Assembly: GCA_900491605.1 (NCBI GenBank) | Contig: UESW01004568.1 | Coordinates: forward strand, 273,609-337,608 | Direction of reading: 5' to 3' | Origin: Calamus simplicifolius | Lineage: Eukaryota; Streptophyta; Magnoliopsida; Arecales; Arecaceae | Length of the DNA stretch: 64,000 bases | Shown here: positions 46,678 through 57,564 of the stretch, piece after piece | Position numbering within the stretch: position 1 is the stretch's first letter | Layout of the letters: every line of letters starts with the position of its first letter | Notes under the pieces: model-generated | Databases searched by the model: none | Told to the model about the DNA's origin: nothing | What the model saw: only the letters and a program-made list of their open reading frames with translations | Translations under genes and position numbers: made by a program

Positions 46678-49400
46678 TCAGTAAGGTACAGGTATGCAAA
46701 CTAGCAGACGGCCAGACTTCATGCCCTCCAGAATGAGATTAAAAAGAGCTTGGGCCACAGGACCCTCTTTGCCTGAAACAACAAAATAAAAGATCAGCAT
46801 TCCAGTAATAGAAGGTTCATATGTTTATAAGAGACTGCAGCTGTGAACATTTAACCTCATTGACATAGATATTATTTAGCCTTGTATGAGAGTCACAGGA
46901 TGTTTTCAAACCCAGGTCAGCTGATATTTCTTTAAGAAATAAAGACTTCTAACTGCTCTAAAAACAGCCTAGTTAAGACCTGCACTAGTGACTTCCTAGC
47001 CATGATGTCAGGCGGAAAGCAGATGATCATAATTTAGAATTCATAACTAATCTCAAAACATGAATATAACTTTAAACAACAACAACAACAACAACAACAA
47101 AACCTTCATCCCAAACTAATAGAGGTCAGAAAGGAGAGTGAAAATCCAACAACAATAGGAGGAGTACAGGTTTTTCTATCTATAAAATAAAATCAAAATC
47201 CATAGATGAAATCAAATTCAATGCGACACTGGATGACAAAATTATGAAACTACCGGAAGAAAAATTAGTGTATTAATCTTATTTATGTTCCTGTATTCAT
47301 TATGCGCATTCTCCCGAGCATCTTCATGTGTTTGACTAAGAGCATGCATTTGATGCTTATTTGCTGTCCAAACTAAATTACTAGAAGAAAAGAAGGAAAT
47401 TTGTTAAACCATGGAGGTAAACTCAGTACACCAGAACCAATGACTTGAACATCCCATTGCAGGACAGGCTTCACAATAACACCACTCTCAATAAGCATCA
47501 TTTCATCAGCCATCCTCCCTTCCTGGACAGCTACATTTCCTAGTCCGATTCCTCTAAGTCTCCCATCAGCCATAAGCTGTCCAGCAAGAACCAACACTCG
47601 TTTTGCTGTGCATTCACTAAGAATTTTGTCAAAGTGGGCCTAAGAAGCTCTCTATCTGATGTCACAAAAGCAACATTCATGTTAGGACCCTCAGCAACAG
47701 ACCCTTCATCATCAAACCAAATTGCTGCAAATGCTCCATTCTCTTCGGCTTTTATCTTGAACATTGCATTGGGCAAGTAGTTTACATTCTTCATTATGGT
47801 AAACTGTGGTGATTTCATTGGGGTTGATGATGTCATGACTTTAACACCCTTTTGTTCTAGCAAAGCTCCACCATTGATCACAATGGCATAGAAAGCAAGT
47901 TTTGGACACCCGGATGGAGATAATAAGAAGTCACCAGATCCTGGAGAGAGCCAGTACCTCAATGATCCTTGTCTACATCTTGATGCGCTTATGGTTTGTA
48001 CAAGGATGCTTCTCATGGTTGAGAGCTGAAATGGGAGATGAATTTTGGTCACGGTCTAAATGTTGATCCAACTTATAAAGGTATCTGAAATCAAAAAAAA
48101 CATATAAAGAAACTATGTCAAGATTTGGAACATTGGCTACTTGATGAGTACACATGGTTGATTGACATGAATGGGATTCCTCTTTCTTAATCTTCTAAAC
48201 TTCTTGCATTCTGCTCTTTGCTCGAAAGAACAACAATAGAAACCACCCTTTCAAAAGAAAGAGAGCTTCCGAGTTACAACAATTTATAGATGTTTGTAAG
48301 GTTATCTTTTATATAAAAGAGGCCCAGTATAGATAGTTCATAATAGATTCCTTTAGAAAATCCAACATGCATTCTCATATAGACATTTCTAAATTTCATG
48401 TATTGTATCTTTGCAATCATCATCCAAAGAAGAAAATACATGACAAGTCCACTTTGTCATCATAAAAAGAATACACAGTGAAAGAAATTGTCGATGAAAA
48501 ACAAGTCAAGTGCATCAAATAAATGATCTAAGTTTCCTTCTATGTGCAAGTCATGAGTCGACTTATTCTTGTTTATCAGTGGAATCTTAGGATTGTTGGG
48601 ATAGAACAATGGAGATAAGTTCATGAAGAGAAAGGCTTGGGTAGGTGATCTGGAAAGACCAAAATTCAACAACTAATGATCAACCACATTGTACCTATCT
48701 GTTCTGTTAGTTCAATAGTGCTAAAAAATAAGAAAATATAGCCTCATTTCAGGACAGAAATTAAAGCCAAAGATTTAAGCCACTCCATGCATCACTTTAA
48801 GAAAAGCATAGACAAGGACTGCATCTTTCACATGCCCAGAAGTATCTCAATTACCAAGATTCTCACCCATCCATTATGGCTGCAAGAGTGTAGAAAAATA
48901 ATTCATTAATAAAATAGCAGCAAACCTGAAAAACAAATTACAGTAAAGTAAATATTGACAGTAGCACTCTTCTAGTCTATTGCCTTGTTAGACTAGCCTC
49001 TCAGTGATGGAGAACATAAGCCTTTAAAGGTTAGGATAGGGATTCCTACTTGAAACAAACTCTCATCACTTTCTCCCATCAAGGAAGTGGTTAAACTTAT
49101 CTAACAGCCCCATAACCACTTAATTTTAGGAATGGATAATTATCTCTTATTTATCACTTAATATAATAATATTATCTCAACCTATGTGGGCCACTTTAAG
49201 TCTCTATAAGGAGACATGTTTAACATATCTAACACACCATGTCCTCGATGGACCATGATCATCTGTGGGTGTCACCATGGCTGCAGGATCTGCAGTTATT
49301 CCACGAAAGATGCTAGAGTGCATGGCCATGTAATTTTGCTTTCTAGTTCTTTTTTCCTGGAATTCCCTAAGCTTTTCTGCAATCTTGGCACTCATCAAAT
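46678..49400 (-). pseudogene. ADCL / D-amino-acid transaminase-like pseudogene
   Basis: Resembles plant fold-type IV PLP enzymes of the aminodeoxychorismate lyase / D-amino-acid transaminase group (Arabidopsis At5g57850 type, plastid; folate or D-amino-acid metabolism). Exon blocks in gene order: about 49400-49222 (KIAEKLREFQEKRTRKQ, FRGITADPAAMV), 48084-47432 (LYKLDQHLD, CRQGSLRYWLSPGSGDFL, MKNVNYLPN with the PLP lysine, GSVAEGPNMNVAFV, ADEMMLIESG) and 46772-46678 (GKEGPVAQALFNLILEGMKS, stop TGA). Three frame breaks: about 49254 (2 nt missing after DDH), about 48050 (roughly 20 nt missing after LDQHLDR) and about 47636 (1 nt missing). The first exon also loses its proper 3' end. Introns are kept, so it arose by DNA duplication and not by retroposition, or it is a gene with sequence errors. 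Confidence 0.75.
47075..47135 (-). repeat. RTE LINE 3'-end fragment
   Basis: A run of CAA units (about 47077-47100) followed by AACCTTCATCCCAAACTAAT and GAGGTCAG, a diverged match to the 3' end of the RTE LINE in the TOL intron. It lies in the intron of the ADCL-like pseudogene and represents a very short, 5'-truncated insertion. Confidence 0.6.
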
Positions 49401-50143
49401 TAAGTTTATTAAGAACTAAACTCCATTGGCAAATATTGTGTAAATATGTTCTAACAGCAAATAAGTTAACATGACACAAATACTATAAAAAAAAAGATTA
49501 GGGTACTGGACCACCAATCAATAGGGTTAGCTCCTCTAAAATAAAAGGAAAAGATTAGCTATCTAGTTTTGAACTAGAGAAAGATTTCAAAATATAGCAT
49601 TTCCTTAGATATGATATATGGAAATTCTATTTTTCAGCTAGTGTGTGCACCCATGCAGGCATGTATTTGATTTTTTTTTTTTTTTTTCTAAGAAAGGGCA
49701 GGATGGAACCCACCCATCCAATGTTCGTTTTGCCAAGGCAATACAAATTCTCAATTGTTTGAATTAAGATAAAAAATTCCACAAAAGTAAATGCTTTGTT
49801 AACAAAGTAGTTTTAAAGTTCATATACGGTCCCACAGCTCTTTGTTTAGCAAAAAAATAAGAACCCTAGGAAGCTAATTAAATTAGAGCTCTGTATGGCA
49901 TCTAAATGAATGTCCTAAACACTAGACCCATTCACTCTGCAAGAAAGCATCTCTTCTATCCTCTGATGTCACTGCCAAGCTATGTTCACCAATTAATCGG
50001 CTAGCTGGAGCACCTTGTCCTCTCAAAATGTGTTGTATTTTAAGTCCCCAGGCAGGAAGAAAAAACAGCTACTTGAATTGCTATCCATGGTCAAACAGTA
50101 CAAAGTTTAAAACTACAAACAAATTAACTCTCGGGGCAAGATC

Positions 50144-50496
50144 TTAAGGTAGTATTTGATAGAAAAATATTATCCATGGATAAGTGTATGGGATAGAGTT
50201 TGTCCCCTGGCTATCCCTAGGAATATCCTTTGGCTATCCCATTGATCATATCAAATGCAAAAAGGTAAATCCATAGGATAACTTTTTTTTACTCTTATTT
50301 GGAAGGATAACAAGCTATTCCTGCATTTTCTAGGGAATAAGTTGAGGGGATATCCCATGGTTAACCATGGTTAATCATGGGATATCCCTTTGGTTAACTT
50401 TATTCTCAGCTATCCCTTTATAGTTATGACTTTTGGGAATAAGAAGGGATATCCAGGGGATATCCCCTCTTATCCCCTATTTCAAACACAACCTAA
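50144..50496. mobile_element. Tourist-like MITE candidate
   Basis: An element of 347 bp (50147-50493) between two TAA trinucleotides (50144-50146, 50494-50496). Ends are imperfect inverted repeats: GGTAGTATTTGATAGA and, reversed from the right, GGTTGTGTTTGAAATAG. The inside has many GGATATCC/GGGATA words that can fold. A 3-bp TAA/TTA duplication and such ends fit PIF/Harbinger-type MITEs. Confidence 0.55.
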
Positions 50497-51960
50497 GGGA
50501 GGGCTACCAATCACTAGATCCAATTTGTGTTGGCAATTAACTTGGATAATTTGATCATGGCTGCATTTGTCACTGCCTCACCAACCAAAGAGCTCCCTGA
50601 AATATTCCCCTCATTTCCAACATCTTGTAACTTAAAAAGTAATGCTGATTATCAGGAAAAAAGAAGGACCAATATTTTGATTTTGGCATTTTCTTCCATG
50701 AATATTTCAATCAAAAACATATATATGTTGACAAATAAGCTGTTCTTCCAACATCATCTCTTCCATACGCAAAGAAGTCATATTTGCAAAAAAAATAATA
50801 ATAAAAAAGTTTACTTCTGGGCATTGACCTGCCAGCACTAAAAAAGTGCTTATGTGTATAATTATACATTATAAAATAAAAGACAGTTTATGAACCCAAC
50901 AGCTCATTTCATGCATTAAGAAACAACAACAAATGGATAAAAAGCAATTGAATAGTGAAGGGAAATGAATTTTATTGTACCCTAATTTGGTAGTTTAGCA
51001 GGAAAGAGACATCCTAATATAAAATCATCAGAAAAAAAGAAACCAACAGTAATAAAATATCATCATTAATCACCATAAGCAAGCTTAGTTTTATCAAATC
51101 ATCCTATATACTCTCTGCTGGTGATCATAATAAACTAATTATGGACAAGAGTATACCTCGGAGACGGATCTGCTAAAGAAGCAAATTAATTTATCAGGTA
51201 ATGCGATTTCTATGGCTCAAGAAAAAAATATCAACTATGACAAAGGTAGATCTAAAACCAGCTAATTAACGCTTAATTTAAAATGGACAGAGTCACGGAG
51301 CGCCTTCTTTCTCCTTCCCTCCCCTTCCCCAATCAAAACATCGCATGAATTTTATTTTATAGTGATAGAAAAGACCAATCTCTCGACTCCCTTCCGCATC
51401 CCTTCAGTTTCTTTGAGCTCGACACAATTTTATTTAAATGAGCTCGACACAATTTTATTTTGTTAACAATATCTGGCAATAGCTCATTTACATTTTAATA
51501 ATATATAGTCAGGGCTCGTAAAAATATCAAATTGTGTCGTCATCACCCTGGTATTTTGTTCTTCATGTTACATGCTAGTAGTATCCTGATTACTATCAGA
51601 TGGTTGATGGTTATGATTATTATAAGGCCACCAGATACAATAGGATAAACGGAACTGATCTCTTGGGAAAGGAAAATTTTAAAATACTTGCTTTATGTTC
51701 CATGTCATCCTTTGATTACTTTGTAGGTTTATTGCCTTATGATCAGGTATGGTGGTTTGTAATTGTTTGTGTGCTTAATCAAACGTATTTTTTCAATGCA
51801 GGATGTCATATATGTTGTTGAATCCAAGTTGACAAAGTGATATGGTGATTATTTGCTGCGTCATATCTTAAGTTTTGTTGTTACTTTCGCTCTTCCTGCT
51901 GTTTGCTATTTCTGCCTCATCTCTCTGCTGCTGCTTCTGCTATCATTGATACTTGCAGTG
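50497..51960. other. Intergenic, no gene recognised
   Basis: AT-rich. Contains a short direct repeat of GAGCTCGACACAATTTTATTT (about 51415-51460). A possible spliced remnant at 51600-51835 (open stretch followed by an acceptor-like TTTCAATGCAG) resembles no protein I know. Confidence 0.4.
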
Positions 51961-52419
51961 CAGCAGCTCCGGAGCCCTTTTTGAAACCGATTTTAAAATG
52001 ATACTAAATTTATAATATTAGTTTGGAAGACAAAGATTTTGCAAAAAAAAAAAAAAATTAAATGAAAAATAACATTTGAAATGACATTTTTCACATTCAT
52101 CATGGTAATCAAAAAATACAGCTTAAAATGAGAGCCTCAAGTGACGCTTACTTCTCAATTTTTGTTTATTCCTGCGCAAAGTCCTCTTTCACGTGAAAGA
52201 GTAGTGCTTCTTAAAAGCATGTGGTGCCACTTGAAATGACGCTTTTAAAATTATCATTTTAAGTAACACTTTTTAATTGCTACAATGAAAATGAAAAATA
52301 TTATTTTAAATAACATTTTTTACTTTAATTCTATTTTTATAAAACTTTCATCTTTCATACCAATATTGTAAAACCGGTAACGTCTAACACGGATTTGAAA
52401 AAGGGCTCAGCAGCTCCGG
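51961..52419. mobile_element. Foldback element with 12-bp target duplication
   Basis: The element is 51973-52407 (435 bp), flanked by a perfect 12-bp repeat CAGCAGCTCCGG (51961-51972, 52408-52419). Ends are inverted: AGCCCTTTTTGAAACCG on the left and, reversed from the right, AGCCCTTTTTCAAATCCG; the similarity extends inward over about 100 bp (TATAATATTAGT against CAATATTGGTAT and onward). The centre has alternating AAATGACGCTTTTAA / ATTTTAAGTGGCA-like words. No coding capacity. A related copy lies at about 53185-53650. The superfamily is unclear; the long duplication is nearest to Mutator-like. Confidence 0.65.
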
Positions 52420-52500
52420 CTGTTCCAAAGACCATGAACCGCCTAGTTCTATCACCTGTATGCTGATTCTGTGTCTTGTCTCTTTGATGATGTGCTGCAG

Positions 52501-52545
52501 TTTGAGGAGATGATCATTGAGTTGGACAGAGTAAAGCTGGACTGA
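52501..52545 (+). other. Possible terminal exon remnant
   Basis: After the pyrimidine/AG context GATGTGCTGCAG comes a 14-codon open stretch (FEEMIIELDRVKLD) ending in TGA. It reads like the charged C-terminus of a protein, but no matching upstream exons were recognised and the foldback element sits 80 bp before it. I do not recognise the family. Confidence 0.2.
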
Positions 52546-53184
52546 ATCCGTCCATCCCAGAGTGGTTCATGCTGTTCTTTGGTAGCCATCTTGACTGGTT
52601 TCTCTGCACTATTCTGAAGGGCTCACTAGCTCGACAATCGTAACAGGAACATATTTTGATTGGATATGTAGAGTAACATCTATTGTTTTTGGCGCTTGTG
52701 AATGATCATTTTTTTATGTTAATAATTATTTTTGTGCTAGTCAATGATTAGTGAGCTTCCTTGAGGCTGAGTAATTAATTCACTCATTTAATTATTTCTA
52801 ATCTTTTACAGTGAATTGCTAGTGGTACGAATGTAGCTTGAATTATAGTGAAGACTTATCTTCTGGGACTCCATGTACTACTGCATTCAGTCAGAGTGGA
52901 ACACCTGAATATGAATTTGTATGGTTGGGTGTGGCTCATAATCAATTTGTTTTCCTAACTCCCAAGTTTGCTGCATGAACTGATTGGAACTGTAGTTCTT
53001 TATTTATTTTCCTCTGGTTTTACCGACCATCACCCTCAATGTCGTAATACAAAAGTTAGGCACTTTAATCCACTGGCATGAGCCTACAATAGGATGTGAA
53101 GGGGGTAAACCCCTTTTTATGCGTGGATGGATGCTGCTTTATTTATTTATTTTTATTTTTTTTTTGGATAAAAGAGGCAAGGGC

Positions 53185-53650
53185 TATTTTTTCAAATCGA
53201 TATCGTTTAATACCAATTTTTACATATTTGATATTAAAATTAAATATTTTATAAAAATAAAATAAAAATAAAAATATTATTTGAAATAATATTTTTTTAT
53301 GTTCTATGTATAGCCAGCTCGACGGAATGGAAGAGCTGAGTAACGATCCAGAAACACCATTTGAAATGATGCTTTTAAAAGCACTATTTCAAGTGATACT
53401 TATTAAAAGTGCCATTTTAAGTAAGTGATGCTTATTAAAAGTATCATTTTAAGTGGCATTTTTAAGAAGCATCGCATCTTCATATGGAAGAGGATTTTAA
53501 CGAAAGTGATACAAAAAATATTATTTTAAATAATTCTTTTTGACTGCTATAATGAATATAAAAAAATTATTTTAAATAATATTTTTTATTTTTTATTTTT
53601 TTGTAAAATTTTTGTCTTCGACGTCAATGTTGTAAAATCGGTCTTGTTAA
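53185..53650. mobile_element. Foldback element, second family member
   Basis: Shares TTTTTTCAAATCGAT near the left end, GTTGTAAAATCGGT near the right end, and the central ATTTTAAGTGGCA, TTAAGAAGCAT and ATATTATTTTAAATAA blocks with the element at 51973-52407. It is more diverged and A/T-expanded, and its exact ends and target duplication could not be fixed. Confidence 0.55.
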
Positions 53651-53956
53651 TTGTTATTATGTTGTATTTCGTCGGCTCAGGACCCCGCTCTTCTCCAACC
53701 AGTCACAGCGAAGGGACAAACGCGCCATAACAGCAGCAACCATTTGAATGGTATTAGAGTGCACCGATTCTACTCTCTGTTTGTGTTCTTTAAATCATGC
53801 CTTGATGAGGCACCATTTAAGTCATACAGGTATGCAAAAATCTTCTGGAACCACCTCCGTTGGAATTTAGAACTCCTATTTGTGATGAAGCTGAACCAAT
53901 CGGTGATCCAATACAGGGCGTGGGCGTAGGAAAGTCCATGACTAATGGCTATCAGC

Positions 53957-56376
53957 ATCTCTGTCACGCTTCAAACTCAATATTGGATCTAAGGATGGTA
54001 ACCCACCGCATGCCTGGTATGCAAGGCGTCCTGAAATATAACACTTAATACAAGGAGGGTTAATAGCTATATATCATCCAAATTCAAAGCATTCTTTACA
54101 AACAAAATCATATGTTTTAGGCTACATGCCAAAATATATAAATCAATGGGGTTACAACAAAGTATTGAACCTAAGTTACTCTAATAGCTGCTCCAACTAC
54201 CCCATATCCCCATCTTTAGTTATGTGGCTCTAAAACATTGTGAGATTTAATGAGCTCACACTCAATAAGTAAGCCAACTATAATATAATGTAATTACTTC
54301 AAGCTTTTATCAACTCAAATTTTCTATAATAAAAATCTGTCAAGCTTCCGTATTTCAAATACATTTTACCATGTTATTAAACATGGATCATATGCTCAAA
54401 ATAATTTGGAAGCGAATGCTATATAGCATTTCAAGATATACAATTTCAGAATAAAACCATTGTACCACTGTAAATAGCATGTAAAATTTATTTTTATACC
54501 AATGTCCTACGGCCACACACTATGTCCTCATAAACAGAATACCCCCTCGGATGTAATACCCCTCTTGGGTGTAACCTCCATAAATATCCCCTAGGAGTCA
54601 GGGTCCTGGAACCAGCGTCATAAACTCACATCATATCATATCCTTCTACAGCACATCCTAAGAGTATGTGTCCTCCACATATTCCCTCTATGGAGGTGGG
54701 TCCCGTTGCCATGTGGTATAATATTGCCATATCCTGTCACAGTACACCTTATGGGCGTGTGTTCTCCATATACCACCCTATAGAGTTGGGTCCCGGTGTC
54801 AAGTGAGTTATGCAATATATCACATCATATCATATCATCATAGCGGACCATTATATTATCGCATACATAAAGTATTATTTTTATGTCACATTTGCCAAAT
54901 AGCATGTATCATTGCAAAAATGCAATCTATATACTTTTCATAATTACAATGATTTAAACATGTCAAATACACATATATATTTATAAAACCTTAAGCAATT
55001 TTAAATACCATGTCAATTGATCAGTTATCCGTATAGGTACCAAATTATTTATAAAATATAGTAAATAATAAAATGATCATAGTAAATGCTCACTGCAAAT
55101 AGGAGTACCAATCCATTTTCTCATTTTCAAATAATGCATATATATTAATATAGCATTTAAATACATAATTTTTATATTTTAATAATGTATAAAAATTATG
55201 ATAAATGGCTTACTACCTCCTGGCGCTAATCCAAAAATGTAATTCGGCTATTTAAGCACCTAAGTACCTACAGCATCCATTTTTCAATTTTTAATCTCCA
55301 GAATCAACATATGAAAATGACTTCTAAACTCTAACCAGTTTAATCCCGGGGTTAACTTGGAGTTTGAATATCTCCCAATATATAAACCAAATGAAAAAAA
55401 TAAAAATATCCCAAAAAACTATGATCAACACTGATCCAAGCCGTATCCTTTTTTATTGGGCCTGATCCAATTTGGGGCCCGAAAAATCGCCCAAAAGGGC
55501 TAATTGGGCTAGGCCGGGTTCGGCCCAGCCCCTTTCTTTCCCCCTCTCCTCTGTTTTCTCTGTTCGTCCTCCCCTGGTTCACCCGAACTAGGGGGAATAG
55601 AGGGTGGCTGGTGGCCTAGGGCCACCGTCAGCCCCTCCCGGGGTTTCGGCCGGCCACCGGCCTCGGGGCGATCGTCGGTGGCCGCCTCCCCCTTCTCTCT
55701 TTCCCTCTCCTCTCTTTCTTTCTTTTCCCTGTTCATCATCTTCCTTCATGGGCAACGGCCAGGCTAGCCGGAGGAGGCCGGCCGATCCCATCGGACGCTG
55801 CCCCGGCGCTGGTGGAGGTCATCGTTCACAGCCCGGGCCCGGCGAGCCGGCGGGCACTCCGCCAGGCCGAACCAAGCCGCGAACCGGCTTGGTTCCATAA
55901 CGAAGGGAGGGCTGCCCAGCGGCCCTCCACTGCTTTACTCCGGCTGCCTCGAGCGGTCGGACACTCCTTCCCTCTCCCCTTTCTGGCCGCTCTCATTCAG
56001 CTTGGTTCCATAACGAAGGGAGGGCCGCCCAGCGGCCCTCCACTGCTCTACTCCGGCTGCCTCGAGCGGCCGGACACTCCTCCCCTCTCCCCTGTCTAGC
56101 CGTCTCGAGCGGCCGGGCACAATAACGAGAGGATCTGTTGTCCTGATCTTCCTCTCTGTCTCTCTATTCTCTCCCGATGAATTAATGGAAGGGGGTGGCT
56201 TACCAGTGTTCGAATGATAGCGATGGGTGAAGGGAGGAGACTCCTCTCTCCTCCCCATTTATCATGGAGGATAAGGGGGTGGAGAAGGAAGGGGTGGCAC
56301 GCCGGTCGCTATCGTGCCGTGCTTTTCTTCTCTCTCCTCTTTTCTATCCTGTTTTTCATGTGGGGGATTCAATCTC
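53957..56376. mobile_element. Probable solo LTR (2410 bp)
   Basis: 53962-56371 starts TGTCACGCTTCAAAC and ends GGGGGATTCA, with the same 5-bp word ATCTC on both sides (53957-53961, 56372-56376). Contents fit a large Ty3/gypsy LTR of the Tekay/Del type: the TGTCAC start, CCTCCATA/GTGGGTCCC-rich middle (54540-54800), then a GC-rich part with GGGCTAGGCCGGGTTCGG (55500-55530). No internal element follows, so it looks like the product of LTR-LTR recombination. The ORFs in 55350-56260 track GC-rich sequence and are not credited. A 5-bp match beside a CA can arise by chance, so this is not certain. Confidence 0.55.
55887..56112. repeat. Tandem duplication, 113-bp unit, in the LTR
   Basis: Two copies, 55887-55999 and 56000-56112, both starting GCTTGGTTCCATAACGAAGG and containing CAGCGGCCCTCCACTGCT and GGCTGCCTCGAGCGG. 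Nearly identical, so recent. The CTCGAGCGG word recurs once more at about 56103. Confidence 0.85.
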
Positions 56377-56602
56377 TCTCTGACAGTTGGCCTTGTTTTG
56401 CATGCCATTATTTTCATGATAGACCATCATGTTTCATATTACAGTTTCTAAATTAAAAAAAAACTAAAACTAAAACAATGATATTTCTAATGCTGATAGG
56501 CAAGTGGCTATCAACGGTAATGAAATTTTCCAAAGAATGGTTTTTTCTTTCTGATAGATTTGAGCTGCAGCTGATACAAGAGGAACAACAGCTCGGGCTT
56601 TA

Positions 56603-57336
56603 TGAAGAGTGGATCGTCCTCTTTCTAACCTTAGAGCATAGCACGCATTCGACCAGCCCCAAGTCGTGTGGAGATGTGGAAGCGAGATGATATCCCTGCT
56701 GAAATTTCTGCAGCAGAATTTTAGATCTTGATCTTGGTAATCTTCCCAGATTGATTAGCAACTAGGATTTTCCTTGTTTCTTGTGCCCCAAGATTGTAAG
56801 AGAGGGTCGTGGCCTCTCTTCTTCCTCACATGAACCTTCAGATCTGATCCAGAAAATCAAGAGACGCTGCCCAAGAAGAAGGTGCTGCTAGGGTTTCTTC
56901 CTTCTCCTTCTTTGAGAGAGGCGGTTCCAAGAAGATGGCTAGGGCAGAGATGGCAGCAATAAAACCCTAGAAATCTATGGCATCTATACGTGAGAAAGAG
57001 AGAAGACATGGATAAAGAGAAAAGGAGAGGGATAGCTTATTATAGGGAGAAAAGGGTTTCTTTTTCATTCATCTATAATCATCATCATTACATGATTATA
57101 TAACCCATCCCCATGACGGCCACCAAAATAAAACCAGCACCACACATGAACCGGTGCCTTATTATATGGATAATAAACCCTAAAAAACTCCCTTGGACTA
57201 ACCCACACCTTGGGCCCAAACCCAGCCCAATGATAGACTAGCCCCCTCAAGACCCAACAACCTGGCCTTAACCCTGTGGAGCCTACAAACCTCCACCCTA
57301 GGATTTAAGCTTTGGAGTACCACACCAGGCTCTACA
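56603..57336 (-). repeat. 3' LTR of the copia element
   Basis: 734 bp. In element sense it starts TGTAGAGCCTGGTGTGG and ends CGATCCACTCTTCA, i.e. TG...CA. A near-identical partner is at 61565-62296. Confidence 0.95.
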
Positions 57337-57564
57337 ATCTCCACCTTGGTGCTTCAAAGCTGCTGAAAAATCTGCACATTCCCTCAGACCCATCAGTGTC
57401 ACACATGAGAGAAAGCTATCCCGTGGAAGAGTCTTCGTAAGTGCATCTGCCTGGTTCTTCTTTGTATGAACTTTTACCAGCTCCACTTCACCTTCTTCCA
57501 CCAATTCTCTGATCCTGTGATACCTCACATCTATATGCTTTGTGCGTGCATGATAGATTGGGTT
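57298..57564 (-). pseudogene. copia pol C-terminal end, out of frame
   Basis: The tail of RNase H (VRYHRIRELVEEGEVELVKV, then ADALTKTLPRDSF) continues in another frame after a one-base shift near 57565. VRYH and ADxLTK motifs are typical of the copia pol end. The frame runs through the polypurine tract into the LTR before its stop. Confidence 0.85.
57337..57347 (-). other. Polypurine tract of the copia element
   Basis: In element sense AAGGTGGAGAT, directly before the TGTAGAGCC start of the 3' LTR. Confidence 0.8.

Noticed and set aside
47077..47100. CAA repeat as a simple microsatellite
   Set aside because: The sequence right after it matches the RTE LINE 3' end, so it is better read as a truncated LINE tail.
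55352..56456. Several GC-rich ORFs on both strands
   Set aside because: Low-complexity translations of the GC-rich half of the solo LTR and its tandem duplication.
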